A DNA stretch of 64,000 nucleotides from Mucilaginibacter paludis DSM 18603 (lineage in GTDB: Bacteria; Bacteroidota; Bacteroidia; Sphingobacteriales; Sphingobacteriaceae), in NCBI RefSeq assembly GCF_000166195.2, contig NZ_CM001403.1, forward strand, positions 5,784,432 to 5,848,431, in the 5' to 3' direction. Positions 33,866 through 42,556 of the stretch are shown here, one piece after another. Under the pieces are notes generated by a model. It had not been told where the DNA came from, did not search any database, and saw nothing but the letters and a program-made list of their open reading frames with translations. The translations under genes were made by a program, and so were the position numbers. The stretch's first letter is position 1; the number at the start of each line of letters is the position of its first letter.

Positions 33866-34461
33866 TGCTTAAAATTGGTATAACAGGTGGTATTGGCAGT
33901 GGCAAAAGCACCATCAGTAAAGTATTTGAAGTATTAGGTATCCCTGTTTTTTATGCGGACGACCAGGCCAAGAAGGTGATGACAGATGATCCGATTTTAA
34001 TTGATGCCATCAAATCAACCTTCGGCGATGAATCTTATTTTGCTGACGGCGCGTTAAACCGCAAATACCTGGCAGGCATTGTTTTTAAGGATGATGTGCA
34101 ATTAGCTAAGCTGAACGCCATAGCCCATCCGGCAACTTTTCGCGCTTTTGATAAGTGGCTCAGCCATGTTGGCCATGTACCCTATATTTTAAAAGAGGCT
34201 GCCTTGTTGTTTGAAAGCGGATCGTACAAATTATGCGACAAGAGCCTGATGGTATTCGCCCCGTTTGAGATGCGCATGGCGCGTGTTTTATTGCGCGACA
34301 ATATCACCAGGGCCGAAGCCGAGAGCCGCAACGCCAAACAGTTTGATGATGAGAAGAAGTTGAATATGGCTGATTATGTAATTAAGAATGACGATAGCCA
34401 ATTGGTTATACCACAGGTGTTGGATTTGCACCGCGAATTTTTAAAGCTGGCGGGTAAGTAA
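33865..34461 (+). CDS. coaE: Dephospho-CoA kinase
   Basis: 198 aa. P loop GITGGIGSGKST, then YADDQAKKVMTDD, HPATFRAFDKWL, the LLFESG motif and the LID region LLRDNITRAEAESRNAKQ. It catalyses the last step of coenzyme A synthesis. It is coupled by one-base overlaps with the YbbR gene before and the MBL gene after it. Confidence 0.95.
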   Translation: MLKIGITGGIGSGKSTISKVFEVLGIPVFYADDQAKKVMTDDPILIDAIKSTFGDESYFADGALNRKYLAGIVFKDDVQLAKLNAIAHPATFRAFDKWLSHVGHVPYILKEAALLFESGSYKLCDKSLMVFAPFEMRMARVLLRDNITRAEAESRNAKQFDDEKKLNMADYVIKNDDSQLVIPQVLDLHREFLKLAGK

Positions 34462-35399
34462 TGATATTAGCCGACTTTATTGTTTTTAACGACAATGGCC
34501 TTTATTGCCATTATGGTGATTTTTACCTTGACCCTAAACTGCCTGTAAACAAGGCCGTGATATCACATGCCCATGGCGACCATGCCGTTGGCGGCAATAC
34601 CAATGTTTATTGTACCGCTGCCACTGCCGCCTTTATGGCTTTGCGTAACGGTAAAACTGCCGCGAAGGAGTTTCATTTGAAGGAATTTAACGATTCTTTT
34701 TTAATAGGCGATGTATTGATCACGTTGATATCCGCAGGCCATATACTGGGCTCGGCGCAGGTGCTGATGGAATTTAAGGGCGTAAAATACCTGTATACGG
34801 GCGACTATAAAGTACAACCCGATGATACCTGCGAGCCTATTGAATGGGTTAAAGCGGATGTGCTGATTACCGAAAGCACCTTTGCCCATCCAGGCACACA
34901 ACACCCCGGCGCCGTCGAAGAAATTAAAAAGCTGAACAATATTAAAACCAATATTTTATTAGGTGCGTATGCTTTAGGAAAAAGCCAGCGTTTAATCAAC
35001 CTGATCAACACCTGGTGCCCGCAAAAAAAGATTCTGGTACATCATAAAATAATGCCTGTTAATTTAATTTACGAAAAATTTGGGTTCCACCTGGGCCAAT
35101 ATCAAATGTATGGCCGTAAATTAATGAAGCAACAGAACGAATATGTTTACATTGTTCCTCCCTTTACATTTGATAGTTATTTTAAGGCAACGGGTGTTAA
35201 ACGCTTGTTTGCATCTGGATGGAAAAATTTGCAAACTAATGCGCAGGATACGTTGTTTATATCTGATCATGTAGACTGGAATGATATTTTAAACTGTGTT
35301 AAATTTGTTGAGCCAACCCAAATATGGACTTTACATGGCGATGGTGCACATTTGAAGCGTTATTTTGAAGGTTCAATTGAAGTTAAATTATTGAAATAA
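34461..35399 (+). CDS. MBL-fold metallo-hydrolase, exonuclease type
   Basis: 312 aa. The metal site is SHAHGDHAVGG with SAGHILGSAQVL and YTGDY. The C-terminal part lacks a full beta-CASP domain but has ILLGAYALGKSQRLINLI, as in the ligase-associated/mRNA-processing exonuclease group. A nuclease acting on DNA or RNA ends is likely. It is coupled to coaE and to the small DUF5522 gene. Confidence 0.82.
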   Translation: MILADFIVFNDNGLYCHYGDFYLDPKLPVNKAVISHAHGDHAVGGNTNVYCTAATAAFMALRNGKTAAKEFHLKEFNDSFLIGDVLITLISAGHILGSAQVLMEFKGVKYLYTGDYKVQPDDTCEPIEWVKADVLITESTFAHPGTQHPGAVEEIKKLNNIKTNILLGAYALGKSQRLINLINTWCPQKKILVHHKIMPVNLIYEKFGFHLGQYQMYGRKLMKQQNEYVYIVPPFTFDSYFKATGVKRLFASGWKNLQTNAQDTLFISDHVDWNDILNCVKFVEPTQIWTLHGDGAHLKRYFEGSIEVKLLK

Positions 35400-35551
35400 T
35401 GCTTGAAGAGCATGTAGATTACTATATTAACGACGATGGTAATTTTGTTTTTACAGAAGCTTACCACCTAAAACGAGGCTTTTGTTGTAAAAATGGATGC
35501 TTACATTGCCCTTGGAAGCAGCCCGTAAATCAGGAAGAAACCAAGAAATAG
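35399..35551 (+). CDS. DUF5522-type small cysteine-rich protein
   Basis: 50 aa. The start overlaps the MBL stop (TAATG). EAYHLKRGFCCKNGCLHCPW is the signature of this small Bacteroidota/Proteobacteria family with four conserved Cys, probably metal-binding. The function is unknown. The overlap marks it as the last gene of the YbbR-coaE-MBL operon. Confidence 0.82.
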   Translation: MLEEHVDYYINDDGNFVFTEAYHLKRGFCCKNGCLHCPWKQPVNQEETKK

Positions 35552-35635
35552 ATGTTTAAACTTTTATTTTTTGACTTGGAATAGCGCTTTAAAATAATTT
35601 TGCAGATATTTGAATAATCCGTAAAAGGAAACAGG

Positions 35636-36085
35636 ATGCAGATAGACAAAGAAATACAGAGCGATAAGTTTGAAGATGATTACCATAGGGTAACTATAAA
35701 TATATTGTTTACCTACGGCTGGCTCGGCAACTTAATGCGCGGCCAGTTTGAAAAACACAACATTACCCAACAGCAATTTAATGTGCTGCGTATTTTGCGC
35801 GGGCAGTATCCTAAACCCGCCACTGTTAATTTGTTGAAGGAGCGGATGATTGATAAAATGTCGGATGCATCGCGTATTGTTGATCGCTTGGTGCAAAAGC
35901 AATTGGTAACCCGATGTACCAACAATAAAGACCGACGCGCTGTTGATATCCGCATTAGCGATCAAGGTCTTGAGATTTTGTCTAAAATGGATTCCGAATA
36001 TAAAGCTAAAGATTACTTTCGGCCCAATTTAACCGAAGAAGAGGCCAGGCAATTAAGTGCTTTGCTGGATAAAATGAGAGGGTAG
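35636..36085 (+). CDS. MarR-family transcription regulator
   Basis: 149 aa with a winged helix: NITQQQFNVLRILRGQYPKP, then LLKERMIDKMSDASRIVDRL (recognition helix), then the wing CTNNKDRRAVDIRISDQGLE and a C-terminal dimer helix. The target is unknown. Bacteroidota members often control stress or lipid genes. A 370-bp mostly repeat-derived stretch follows. Confidence 0.9.
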   Translation: MQIDKEIQSDKFEDDYHRVTINILFTYGWLGNLMRGQFEKHNITQQQFNVLRILRGQYPKPATVNLLKERMIDKMSDASRIVDRLVQKQLVTRCTNNKDRRAVDIRISDQGLEILSKMDSEYKAKDYFRPNLTEEEARQLSALLDKMRG

Positions 36086-36282
36086 GGGGAGTTGGATGCA
36101 GGACGGAAGAGGCATTAGCAGCTTTAAAATCAAGGCGTTTTAAATACTTTGATTTGTTCGTCAATCAATTAACAGGGCTATGATTGTCAAAAAAGGATAA
36201 GTTAAACGCCTAACGATTTACACGAAAACTTCTCAATCTTCTATATTGATAGCCAATATTGTCGTTATGCATCATGTGATTG

Positions 36283-36375
36283 GCCGGGTCCATTACTTAT
36301 AATGATGTATATGTAAGTTGTTGATTATCAGTGTTTAATTCTCTCCATTATGTCATCCCGACGAGAGGAGGGATC
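36283..36375 (+). repeat. Interspersed repeat, left half interrupted by IS110
   Basis: Matches 40245-40335: GGCCGGGTC, TTACTTATAATGA, TAAGTTGTTGATT, CTCTCCAT, ATGTCATCCCGACG. In the 40-kb copy the sequence goes straight on to AAAAGCGGTAAGTATGCAT. Here that continuation appears only at 38022, after the IS110 element. The stretch 36086-36282 holds nothing I recognise. Confidence 0.65.
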
Positions 36376-38021
36376 TCCTATGATGAAATATGCAAGGTAA
36401 ACGAGGCAAAAGGGCTTAAAAAGGGGTTATAACACGTATTGCTTAAATGTTTTAAATATTTTTGGTCAAAGCATGGCCCTGTTTGTTTAACTTTCCAGTG
36501 CAAATCAAAAGAGGAAACAGGCGCTGCTGAGGAGCAACCTGCCAGCAATATGATTTGCTGAACCACGGATAAAGGCCTCTGTCAAAGGAGGCTTTTTATT
36601 TATCCTGTTCACTGAATGGCTAAAAAAACCTTCACGAATTTTTATTTTAATGCGTTGATAAATGACCAGCTAACCTCCTATAAGCAGACACTTTGCAGGC
36701 TGCAGGATCGCGTTCAAATTATTTGGATAAAAGGGCAACCGTAACCTTTTGTATAGCAGACACCTTTCGGGCCGCAGATCCCTCGCTTCGGTTTGCCCAT
36801 TTCATAAAAAAACCAAACCGGCTTTATCAGGCATTTGTCCTTGTGGACTTATTTGACAACCGAAGTTACGTAAGGTTTTTGATTCTTCATAACGAACCGT
36901 ATCCGGTTGAGCATTTTTTTAGCTATCCTGATGATGGCCTTATTCTTTTTCATTTTTTTGCAAAGGTTATTGAAAGCCAGCGTCATGGCCGGGTCGAGCC
37001 TGACAGCTATCCAAGAGGCCTCGATAAGCTTCTCCCGTAATTGATGATGAGCTCTTTTAGTGAGCCCCAATATGATTTTTTGATCGCCGGAACTATGCAT
37101 ATCCGGTACCAAGCCTATATATCCACACAAGGCATCCAGGGAATCAAAGCGTTCAATGTCGCCGATCTCTGTGACAAATAATAAGGCGGTAATCTCGCCT
37201 ATACCGGGGATGGTCCGGATCAGTTTTATAATTTGTTGATAACGTGGCTGCCTGGATAGGGCTCTGACTTCCCTGGTGGCTGTGAGTACCATGATACGGG
37301 TCTGCTGGTATCCCTGTAGCAGAATATCCAGGTTGATCCGTGCTGATGAAGGCAAGCAAAGGGCCTTGAGCAGGCAGATATAATGATTCGACCAGTATTT
37401 ATCGGTGTCTACCGTCACCGACTGGTCCTGGAAGTTAAGCCATCCTTTTATTCGGTTCTTATAGCGTGTCTGATCTTTGATCATTTGCTGGTAAACACGG
37501 ATAATACCGCGGTCATCCTGTTGCTCGATGCCAGGCACGAAGATACCTTTCAGGGCTCCTTCACTTAATGTTTTACTGAGTTTCCGGCAATCGACCGTAT
37601 CTGATTTGCGCTGCTTTTCCTTGTCTGTCAGCGGGACATCGGCAGGATTTACGACGATGCAGGACATCCCCAGCTCACTAAACTGTCGCTGATAGCCAAA
37701 GCCGCAAAAACCGGCTTCGTAAACGAGCCTGTAATCGGCCGAAGGATAGTTCTGTTGTAGATGCCCGCTTAAGGCCTTAGGTGAAGGTTCCTGGGAAAAC
37801 GTCTTTAGCTCCATATGGGTGCTGCGAAGGCTGACCTTCCAGGACTTCTTGTGGACATCTATGCCAACAAAAATAGTTTGTCCGCTAAAATCTAATTGTG
37901 TACCTTGTTTCATGAGTTCTTGGTTTAAAGTGTTTGTTAATGGTTCACTATTAAGCTACAACCTTTTTTTCAAGAACTCTTTTACATCATCTATCGAACC
38001 ATTTCATACATACGACCTTTT
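36376..38021 (-). mobile_element. IS110-family insertion sequence
   Basis: Limits are set by comparison with the uninterrupted repeat at 40245-40410 and are approximate, chiefly on the left. About 1.65 kb, with the transposase on the minus strand, about 110 bp upstream and up to 470 bp downstream of it. IS110 elements carry no terminal inverted repeats and encode a structured guide (bridge/seek) RNA in a noncoding end. The long downstream side (36582-36848), with two imperfect 25-bp direct repeats at 36684 and 36756, is the candidate. A hairpin with arms GAGTTCTT and AAGAACTC lies upstream (37914-37980). Confidence 0.7.
36849..37913 (-). CDS. IS110-family transposase
   Basis: 354 aa. The N-terminal DEDD RuvC-like domain has Asp19 in FVGIDVHKKSW, Glu in LVYEAGFCGFGYQ and the Asp pair in KQRKSDTVDCRKL. 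A coiled coil follows. The C-terminal Transposase_20 domain has IRTIPGIGEITALL, LCGYIGLVP and the catalytic Ser region DMHSSGDQ. All key residues are present and the frame is intact, so the element may be active. Confidence 0.92.
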   Translation of the reverse strand: MKQGTQLDFSGQTIFVGIDVHKKSWKVSLRSTHMELKTFSQEPSPKALSGHLQQNYPSADYRLVYEAGFCGFGYQRQFSELGMSCIVVNPADVPLTDKEKQRKSDTVDCRKLSKTLSEGALKGIFVPGIEQQDDRGIIRVYQQMIKDQTRYKNRIKGWLNFQDQSVTVDTDKYWSNHYICLLKALCLPSSARINLDILLQGYQQTRIMVLTATREVRALSRQPRYQQIIKLIRTIPGIGEITALLFVTEIGDIERFDSLDALCGYIGLVPDMHSSGDQKIILGLTKRAHHQLREKLIEASWIAVRLDPAMTLAFNNLCKKMKKNKAIIRIAKKMLNRIRFVMKNQKPYVTSVVK

Positions 38022-38116
38022 AAAAGCGGCAAGTATGCATCATATTAGGTGCACTGATTATCAGTACGTATATTTTGCTTTGATAATCAGTATTCTTAAC
38101 TGACAGCATCGGCCCG
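38022..38116 (+). repeat. Interspersed repeat between IS110 and intron
   Basis: AAAAGCGG.AAGTATGCAT.ATATTAGGTGCACTGATT is shared with 40337-40385, and TTAAGAATACTGATTA (minus strand) with the 29370-29390 region. It is the right part of the repeat split by IS110 and also the 3' exon flank of the group II intron. Confidence 0.65.
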
Positions 38117-38161
38117 GTAGAGTAGAGCGGGAAAGTAAAGCACTTTCCCGACTCCCTCGTC

Positions 38162-38195
38162 AATCCGTACGTGCGGTTTTCCCGCATACGGCTTT
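38162..38195 (-). ncRNA. Group II intron domain V
   Basis: A 34-nt hairpin on the minus strand with the AGC catalytic triad (AGCCG), stem GCCGTATGCGG, tetraloop-type GAAA and CCGCACGTACGG. It is the catalytic core of the ribozyme. Confidence 0.85.
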
Positions 38196-38232
38196 CCTAA
38201 AAACTTCGTCATCAGCATTCACAGTTGAACCG

Positions 38233-39600
38233 TCAGAAAGCGTATTTTGTTGGGTCTATTAGTCCTTTCTTTTGAACCAAGGCCTCAAAAGCTCTTTGTC
38301 TGTAAAGCTTACACTTTCTTTGGCTCTTGCGGTTGTAGTAGCGATTGAGCTTTTCGTGAAGATAATTTCGTAACCGACGTTTGCTCACCTGTACGTAGCT
38401 GACTCCTTTTATGATATAGTAGTTCAGCCATCCCCGGATACGACTATTAAGCTCTTCTACTATTTCACTTGCCGGACTATGACCGCGCTTTTTCAGATAT
38501 TCACTTAACCCACTCCGCAATCGCTGCTCTGATTTTTTGCTCGGAGATATATTCCAGTAGCGTCCATTTCTGGACACCAGGCTCTTGTCGTACCGGATCG
38601 TGTGCCCCAGGAAGCTGAAAGGCGCCTGTTCCGATTGGATTTGTTTGCTCTTGAGTTCATTCAAGGTCAATCCCATCTTCCCCAGTATCATTTTCAGTCT
38701 GTCAAGTACTTCCTTAGGTATGACCTTCCCCATCAGTACGAAATCGTCCGCGTATCTGACTATCGATACGCCCATCCTGCTAAATATACTTTCCGGTTTT
38801 GTTACTATCCGGTCCAGTAGATGTAGATAGATATTAGACAGCAACGGTGATATCACGCCGCCTTGTGGGGTGCCAAACTCATTTTTCTTCCCGCCCTTAA
38901 ACTGTCCGTCCTCAAATACAGGCACTTTCAGCCACATGCTGATCAGTCTTAGTATCCTTGGATCGCTGATCCTCTCTTTGAGCGTTTTTAGCAGTTTATC
39001 ATGCGGGATCGTGTCGAAATACTTGCTTAAGTCTGCATCAAATACTTCCGTCTTCCCTGCCTGCAAATGCCCCTTGATCGCTGTCATCGCATCCTTTGAA
39101 CTCCGCCCAGGCCTGAACCCGTGCGAAACTTCTTTAAAGTCTGCTTCGAATATCGGCTCAAGGATCATTTTACATACCGTCTGGGCTATCCTGTCTTTTA
39201 CCGTGGGTATGCCTAAGGGCCGTTCCCCGCCATTGGCCTTCGGGATCATCACCCGTTTTACTGCTTCCGGACGGTAGGTTTGCTTTCGTAATTCTTCTCC
39301 CAGTGTGTGCAGGTAGGTTTCTACGCCTCCCCGTTCTACATCTGATATCCGGATTCCGTCTATTCCGGCTACGCCGTCATTGGCTTTAACCTGTTTCCAC
39401 GCTGCCCTTAGCATATACGGTATGAACAGCTTATCATACAGCACATAAAACTTGTACTTCCGCTCCTGCTTGGCTTTCTGATATAGTTTCCCCCGGAGTG
39501 TTTCTACTCTTTCCGCATCCGGGATCTCACGCCGCCGTCTTTTAAACAGCTCGCCCTGCTTCCCTTCTGCTTCGACCTTCTTATGATTTGTTACCATCAA
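38233..39600 (-). CDS. ltrA: Group II intron reverse transcriptase/maturase
   Basis: 455 aa. Reverse transcriptase blocks: IPKANGGERPLGIPTVKDR, VSHGFRPGRSSKDA, VFDADLSKYFDTIPHDKL, FGTPQGGVISPLLSNIYLH and the active site VRYADDFVLM. The maturase X domain follows (EIVEELNSRIRGWLNYY, LHEKLNRYYNRK). There is no HNH endonuclease domain at the C-terminus, so mobility would use nicked or replicating target DNA. The frame is intact. Confidence 0.95.
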   Translation of the reverse strand: MMVTNHKKVEAEGKQGELFKRRRREIPDAERVETLRGKLYQKAKQERKYKFYVLYDKLFIPYMLRAAWKQVKANDGVAGIDGIRISDVERGGVETYLHTLGEELRKQTYRPEAVKRVMIPKANGGERPLGIPTVKDRIAQTVCKMILEPIFEADFKEVSHGFRPGRSSKDAMTAIKGHLQAGKTEVFDADLSKYFDTIPHDKLLKTLKERISDPRILRLISMWLKVPVFEDGQFKGGKKNEFGTPQGGVISPLLSNIYLHLLDRIVTKPESIFSRMGVSIVRYADDFVLMGKVIPKEVLDRLKMILGKMGLTLNELKSKQIQSEQAPFSFLGHTIRYDKSLVSRNGRYWNISPSKKSEQRLRSGLSEYLKKRGHSPASEIVEELNSRIRGWLNYYIIKGVSYVQVSKRRLRNYLHEKLNRYYNRKSQRKCKLYRQRAFEALVQKKGLIDPTKYAF

Positions 39601-40040
39601 TTTTGTCCGTTTTTGTTCTCTTGGAAACCTTATTCATAGTAATGCCCCTTCGCTACTCCCGCTTTTACCTTTTCGGGACTCAAACACTACTATGGACATA
39701 TCCGACTCCCTCGGCAATATGCCGACATGCATATCCCGTTAGGGTCTCCCACGTTCATGCGCTACCTTCGTCCTGCACGCAACACCATTCTACTCCGGGT
39801 ATCTGACAGTGTTCTTATTGCCGTTATTCCCACTGTCATGGCAGGGTTAAGCAAATGAGGGTGCTTGACCGATATCCTTTGGCGTAACGAAGCCTTACTG
39901 GTGCAGCTTACAGAACCATCTCGCCTGAGCTTCACATTGTTCATTTCTTCCCAATGTGCCAGGCTTACTTCAACCCGAACGGCAAATTTGGTTGTAAGGC
40001 TCTTTCATCCTTTAGGTATTTAATTATTACTAATACGCAC

Positions 40041-40410
40041 GCCTCGTGGCGCACCTCAATCGCCGCGGGAAGGGGCTTGTTACTTTTTGTCTTGATACAA
40101 AAAGTAACCAAAAAAATCAAGACTGCCCGATCCTTCCGCCCGCAGGCCAAACCCGGCCCGGCGTGCAGTCTGGCCTTTGCGCACTTTCTTTCTGCGCAAA
40201 ATAGGCCTACAGGTTCCAAACGTCATCGCTATTTTTTTTCGGTTGGGCCGGGTCTGTTACTTATAATGACATTCCGTTAAGTTGTTGATTGTCAATACTG
40301 AATTTCTCTCCATCATGTCATCCCGACGGGAGGAGAAATCAAAAAGCGGTAAGTATGCATAATATTAGGTGCACTGATTGCTGATGTGAAAATGCCTTGA
40401 TAGTCAATAA
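40041..40410 (+). repeat. Interspersed repeat, composite copy
   Basis: Starts with the 5' exon flank of the intron (GCCTCGTGGCGCACC, ATCGCCGCGG), then a hairpin TACTTTTTGTC/ACAAAAAGTA, GACTGCCCGATCCTTCCGCC, GCGTGCAGTC and, from 40245, the block shared with 36283-36375 and 38022-38060. ORFs drawn across it are not credible genes. With the intron leader it accounts for the gene-free 39601-40430 stretch. Confidence 0.65.
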
Positions 40411-40430
40411 TTTGCATTGGTGGGCGTTAT

Positions 40431-41150
40431 CTACAACTCCAACAAAAATAAAGTAAGCGGGATACTGATGCCTGCCAAAACCACCAGTAGTTTTTTCAGG
40501 TTAAAAGAATGGTCTTCCGTTGATTCAAACAGGATAGTTGTTGATATATGCAGAAAAATGCCGATAACAACGCCCATGATCCGGTTAAAATAACTTTGCA
40601 GGTTGCCAACAACGCCATGGCTGATGGCATCGCTAAAAAAGTATCCGGCAGGCGCCATCGCCGCGAATAAAAACAAAAAGAAGATCATGTTATTTTTGGA
40701 TACCCGGTTAACGAGCATCACACTGGCCAGGGCAAATGCGGCGGGGATGTGGTGTAGCGCAATGCCAATTACCAGTTGCACCTGGTAGCCCTGTGCTAAA
40801 GGCATGCCCTCTAAAAAAGCGTGAAGGCATAAACTTAACAAAACGGCTACCGGGAACACAGAGTGGTTATGCCCGTGTTGATGGATATGCCCGTGCTCCA
40901 CACCATCCGAAAATTGCTCCAAAATGATCTGGAATAAAAAACCGCCCAATATAAAAACACCTACCATGTTATCATTGCCATGGTAAGCATCGGGTATTAA
41001 ATGGAGTACGGTTATAGCAAACAGGTAAGCGCCGCTAAAGGATAATATCAGTTTAAGATGCTTGCTGTGGTTGCCGCCTTTAAATAAAAAAATGCTCATG
41101 CCGCCTAAAAAGGCACAAAAAAATAATAACAATAGCTGCCAAACCTGCAT
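40431..41150 (-). CDS. ZIP-family metal transporter
   Basis: 239 aa from the ATG at 41150 (MQVWQLLLLFFCAFLGGMSI), 1 bp after the PAP2 stop. About eight membrane helices. A cytoplasmic His-rich loop (VEHGHIHQHGHNHSVF) and the helix IV/V metal motifs LHAFLEGMPLAQG and ALHHIPAAFALAS are typical of ZIP zinc/iron importers. It is the last gene of the methyltransferase-PAP2-ZIP operon. The metal cannot be told; zinc is likeliest. Confidence 0.88.
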   Translation of the reverse strand: MQVWQLLLLFFCAFLGGMSIFLFKGGNHSKHLKLILSFSGAYLFAITVLHLIPDAYHGNDNMVGVFILGGFLFQIILEQFSDGVEHGHIHQHGHNHSVFPVAVLLSLCLHAFLEGMPLAQGYQVQLVIGIALHHIPAAFALASVMLVNRVSKNNMIFFLFLFAAMAPAGYFFSDAISHGVVGNLQSYFNRIMGVVIGIFLHISTTILFESTEDHSFNLKKLLVVLAGISIPLTLFLLEL

Positions 41151-41151
41151 A

Positions 41152-41715
41152 TTAAAATTGGGGTTGTAGTTTTTTAAACAGCAAATATATAAGGTAAGCA
41201 ACCAGCATACCGTATAATGCGCCAAAAGTTACATCAAACGGATAATGTACACCTACATAAACCTGTGCAAGGCAAATGGTCGCGGCCCACAAAATGGCAA
41301 TAAACCATATCCATTTCCAGCGCTTGCTAAATACCAGGCTCAAAAATAACGCGATGGCGAAATGGTTACTGGCATGCGCCGAAGGGAAGCTAAAGCCAGA
41401 GCCGCAGGGTATCCGCGTAATTATAGTTTGCGCCATGGCCGCATCGTTGCAGGGCCTTAGCCGTTTTACCAAGTGCTTGCCAACAACGCCGCTGCCAAAA
41501 TCAGATAAGCCAACGGTTATAGCTAACAGCACCACAATGTAAGCGCCTGTTTTTTTATAACGGTAAATACAAAAGCAAAATATAAAAACGTAAAGCGGTA
41601 TCCATAATTTGGGTTGCCTGAGGATGGGCATCAGCCAATCAAAAAACGGATTGGATAAGCCATGATTGATGATGTAAAAAAAATGCCTGTCCAGTTGTAA
41701 AAGCTGATCGATCAT
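41152..41715 (-). CDS. PAP2-family membrane phosphatase
   Basis: 187 aa with about five membrane helices. The catalytic motifs are KHLVKRLRPC, FSFPSAHAS and AQVYVGVHYPFDV, with both active-site His present. Likely an undecaprenyl-pyrophosphate or lipid phosphatase at the outer face of the inner membrane. It overlaps the methyltransferase gene by ATGA. Confidence 0.9.
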   Translation of the reverse strand: MIDQLLQLDRHFFYIINHGLSNPFFDWLMPILRQPKLWIPLYVFIFCFCIYRYKKTGAYIVVLLAITVGLSDFGSGVVGKHLVKRLRPCNDAAMAQTIITRIPCGSGFSFPSAHASNHFAIALFLSLVFSKRWKWIWFIAILWAATICLAQVYVGVHYPFDVTFGALYGMLVAYLIYLLFKKLQPQF

Positions 41716-42446
41716 AGTGCCTTTTTACAAATAAAAATTAAACGGTCGGAGTTGGCCGGGTCAAACTCTTCCAGGTTATAATTGCCAAAACAGTGTGAAA
41801 TTTCAAAGCCGCTTTGTTCAAAAAAAAGCTTAAAGTCGCCCATGCTAAAAGCTTTTACTTCTTCCTTAAATATATAGGGTTTGTTTTGATCTTCAAACTC
41901 AATGGTTTTTATAATTTTATCGTTCTCTATTTTTTTGTGGATGTTAAAATCAACGCCGCTTACTGTTTTGATCATTTGCGGGCAAAGCATATTCAGTACT
42001 TTGTTGCTGTTAAAATAATCAAGCACCAATAACCCATCGGGCTTTAGCGCCTTCTGAAAGTTTTTTAAAGCTTTAACATGCTCATAGTCGGTATCAAAAT
42101 AACCAAAGCTGGTAAAAAGGTTTAAAGCAATGTCAAAATAGTTTACATAAAACAGGTAGCGCATATCGTGCACATAAAAATGCAGGTGACTGTTCTCAAA
42201 TTGCTTAGCATATTGGATACTGGCTATCGAAAGATCGATGCCGGTAATATCATAGCCTTTTTTATTCAGATAAATGGAATGGCGGCCGCGGCCACAGGCA
42301 ATATCAAGCAGATTAGCTTCGGCAGATGGCTTTAAATACTCGCATAGGTTATCAATAAAAAACTCGGCTTCAGCGTTGTTGCGCTGTTGATATAGGATGT
42401 GGTAGTAGGGTGAGTTAAACCAATTTTGAAACCACTTTTTGGGCAT
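41712..42446 (-). CDS. Class I SAM-dependent methyltransferase
   Basis: 244 aa from the ATG at 42446 (MPKKWFQNWFNSPYYHILYQ). Motif I is LLDIACGRGRHSIYL, motif II GYDITGIDLS and motif IV FDIALNLFTSFGYFD. The C-terminal strand domain contains FKLFFEQSGFEISHCFG. It methylates an unknown small molecule or lipid. It opens a three-gene operon divergent from glmM. Confidence 0.85.
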   Translation of the reverse strand: MPKKWFQNWFNSPYYHILYQQRNNAEAEFFIDNLCEYLKPSAEANLLDIACGRGRHSIYLNKKGYDITGIDLSIASIQYAKQFENSHLHFYVHDMRYLFYVNYFDIALNLFTSFGYFDTDYEHVKALKNFQKALKPDGLLVLDYFNSNKVLNMLCPQMIKTVSGVDFNIHKKIENDKIIKTIEFEDQNKPYIFKEEVKAFSMGDFKLFFEQSGFEISHCFGNYNLEEFDPANSDRLIFICKKAL

Positions 42447-42507
42447 GCTATACAATATGAGGCGGCAAATATAGCCAATTTACACGCTTGCAACACATAA
42501 TTTTACA

Positions 42508-42537
42508 TTGGCTAACGCTCAATTATTGTTATTTTTG
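42508..42537 (+). promoter_or_regulatory. glmM promoter
   Basis: TTG at 42508, 19 bp spacer, then TATTTTTG at 42530-42537: a good match to TTTG-N19-TAnnTTTG. The predicted start of transcription, near 42544, leaves a 13-nt leader before the TTG start codon of glmM. Confidence 0.65.
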
Positions 42538-42556
42538 CAACCTAATATTTACAGCA

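Larger units (their letters stand above)
38117..40040 (-). mobile_element. Group II intron with reverse transcriptase
   Basis: About 1.92 kb. The minus-strand 5' end reads GTGCGTATTAG (GUGYG consensus) at 40040, and the 3' end is CTCTAC at 38117. Domain V is at 38162-38195, with AGCCG, a GAAA tetraloop and CGCACGTACGG. A DVI-like hairpin (GGGAAAGT/ACTTTCCC) follows. The ORF occupies the domain IV position. The flanks belong to an interspersed repeat whose uninterrupted form is near 29340-29390 (GATTGAG...GCCGATG), supporting these ends. The exact 3' junction could be off by a few bases. Confidence 0.82.

Noticed and set aside
36693-37040. 115-codon plus-strand frame
   Set aside because: It mostly overlaps the 3' end of the IS110 transposase in antisense and shows no family pattern.
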